From NCBI GenBank assembly GCA_963840785.1, contig CAWJAF010000013.1, positions 310,001 to 374,000 on the forward strand: a stretch of 64,000 nt of DNA. Reading direction: 5' to 3'. This DNA is from JALYOK01 sp963840785. GTDB lineage: Bacteria; Pseudomonadota; Gammaproteobacteria; Burkholderiales; JALYOK01. Below, piece by piece: positions 63,559-64,000 of this stretch. Under the pieces are notes generated by a model. That model ran no database searches, was not told the DNA's origin, and saw only the letters and a list, made by a program, of their open reading frames with translations. Within the stretch, counting starts at the first letter, position 1, and the number at the start of each line of letters is the position of its first letter. The position numbers and the translations under genes were made by a program.

Positions 63559-64000
63559 ATGAATGTTCTAATCTCGGCTTACCGCCTGCTTGTCGCAGTC
63601 TGCGCGGCGATATCCATGGTACCTACGCATGCCGCTGAAAATTATCCGATCAAGCCCATTAAGCTAATTGTGGGTTATCCAGCGGGTGGCGCAACTGATG
63701 CTCGAGCCCGCGTGATTGCGGAAATGGCCGGCGCCGAATTGGGCCAAAAAATTGTCGTTGACAACCGTCCGGGTGCATCGGGGACTATCGGCGCTGAGGC
63801 CGTGGCAAAATCGCCACCCGATGGATACACGCTCTTACTCGGCATAACTTCTGAGTTAGCGGTGGCGCCCGCATTAGGGCAAAAAATCGCCTACGACCCG
63901 GACACTAGTTTCATTGGGATTTCCGGCTTGAACAGTACTCATTTCGCTTTATTTGTTTCCCCGAGTTTGGGCGTCAAGACGCTGGCCGAATTTATCGCAC
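63559..64000 (+). CDS. Bug-family tripartite tricarboxylate receptor protein, 3' end outside window
   Basis: AAGGAATAAGA before the ATG. Signal peptide (YRLLVAVCAAISMVPTHAA), then IKLIVGYPAGGATDARARVIAEM, VVDNRPGASGTIGAEAVAKSPPDGYTLLLG, typical of the Bug family. It differs from the receptor at 39659. The frame is open to the window end; 147 complete codons are visible. Confidence 0.93.
   Translation, partial: MNVLISAYRLLVAVCAAISMVPTHAAENYPIKPIKLIVGYPAGGATDARARVIAEMAGAELGQKIVVDNRPGASGTIGAEAVAKSPPDGYTLLLGITSELAVAPALGQKIAYDPDTSFIGISGLNSTHFALFVSPSLGVKTLAEFIA

Noticed and set aside
1..64000. tRNA or rRNA genes
   Set aside because: No cloverleaf with T-loop GTTCRANNC and CCA-end context, and no rRNA stretches beyond the 12-base anti-SD copy, were recognised by eye; a covariance-model search would be decisive.

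Overview
The window is a stretch of a betaproteobacterial chromosome, moderately GC-rich. Two gene orders point there: purA-hisZ-(DUF2065)-hflC-hflK-hflX-hfq-der-bamB-yfgM-hisS-ispG-rodZ-pilW-rlmN-ndk (about 6.4-21.7 kb) and rpoE-rseA-mucB-degQ-(DUF836)-lepA-lepB-(DUF4845)-rnc-era (45.0-53.7 kb), both on the minus strand. PHB genes (thiolase, PhaR, phasin), a PEP-CTERM protein and two Bug-type tripartite tricarboxylate receptor proteins fit the same class. I cannot name a genus. No rRNA, tRNA, CRISPR array, prophage or insertion sequence was recognised.

Layout. 0-6.4 kb (plus strand, except a small lipoprotein): aminotransferase fragment, secreted unknown, pgi, a membrane-anchored receiver protein without a kinase, glgA. 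6.4-21.7 kb: the long housekeeping series, with translation coupling (ATGA or TAATG overlaps) at many joints. 21.7-23.1 kb: a 640-bp gap with a near-consensus sigma-54 promoter in front of a PEP-CTERM protein. 23.1-30.1 kb: RraA-like protein, two lactonase-type metallo-beta-lactamase proteins, a two-subunit CoA transferase, two beta-propeller proteins and an anchored unknown. 30.3-35.5 kb: an unknown plus DUF937 pair, thiolase, rimO, and the phaR/phaP divergon with PhaR-type operators. 35.7-44.9 kb: mtfA, a small catabolic set (SDR, TauD-type dioxygenase, FAH-family hydrolase, Bug receptor), a secreted MetX-like hydrolase, beta-carbonic anhydrase and a PAS-GAF-GGDEF diguanylate cyclase. 45.0-53.7 kb: the envelope-stress and secretion block. 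54-57.2 kb: CMD protein, ferredoxin-NADP reductase, FabH-like synthase, ICMT-type methyltransferase and an ABM protein. 57.6-64 kb: a 1,052-residue STAND ATPase with a C-terminal SARP-type DNA-binding module, then small ORFs, three small secreted proteins sharing a GGTGKY-type motif, and a Bug receptor cut by the window end.

Sequence quality matters here. Many genes that cannot normally be lost (pgi, purA, hisZ, hflX, der, bamB, hisS, ispG, rodZ, rimO) are split by single-base frame changes, while about 17 kb between 45.0 and 62.05 kb reads cleanly. I treat the splits as probable sequencing or assembly indels and give the full reconstructed span of each gene.

Intergenic DNA is repeat-rich: a two-module dispersed repeat family at six or seven gene junctions, two copies of a short element with GTAGGTTGGG ends, and C/G-rich palindromic elements, two of which bracket the STAND/SARP gene.
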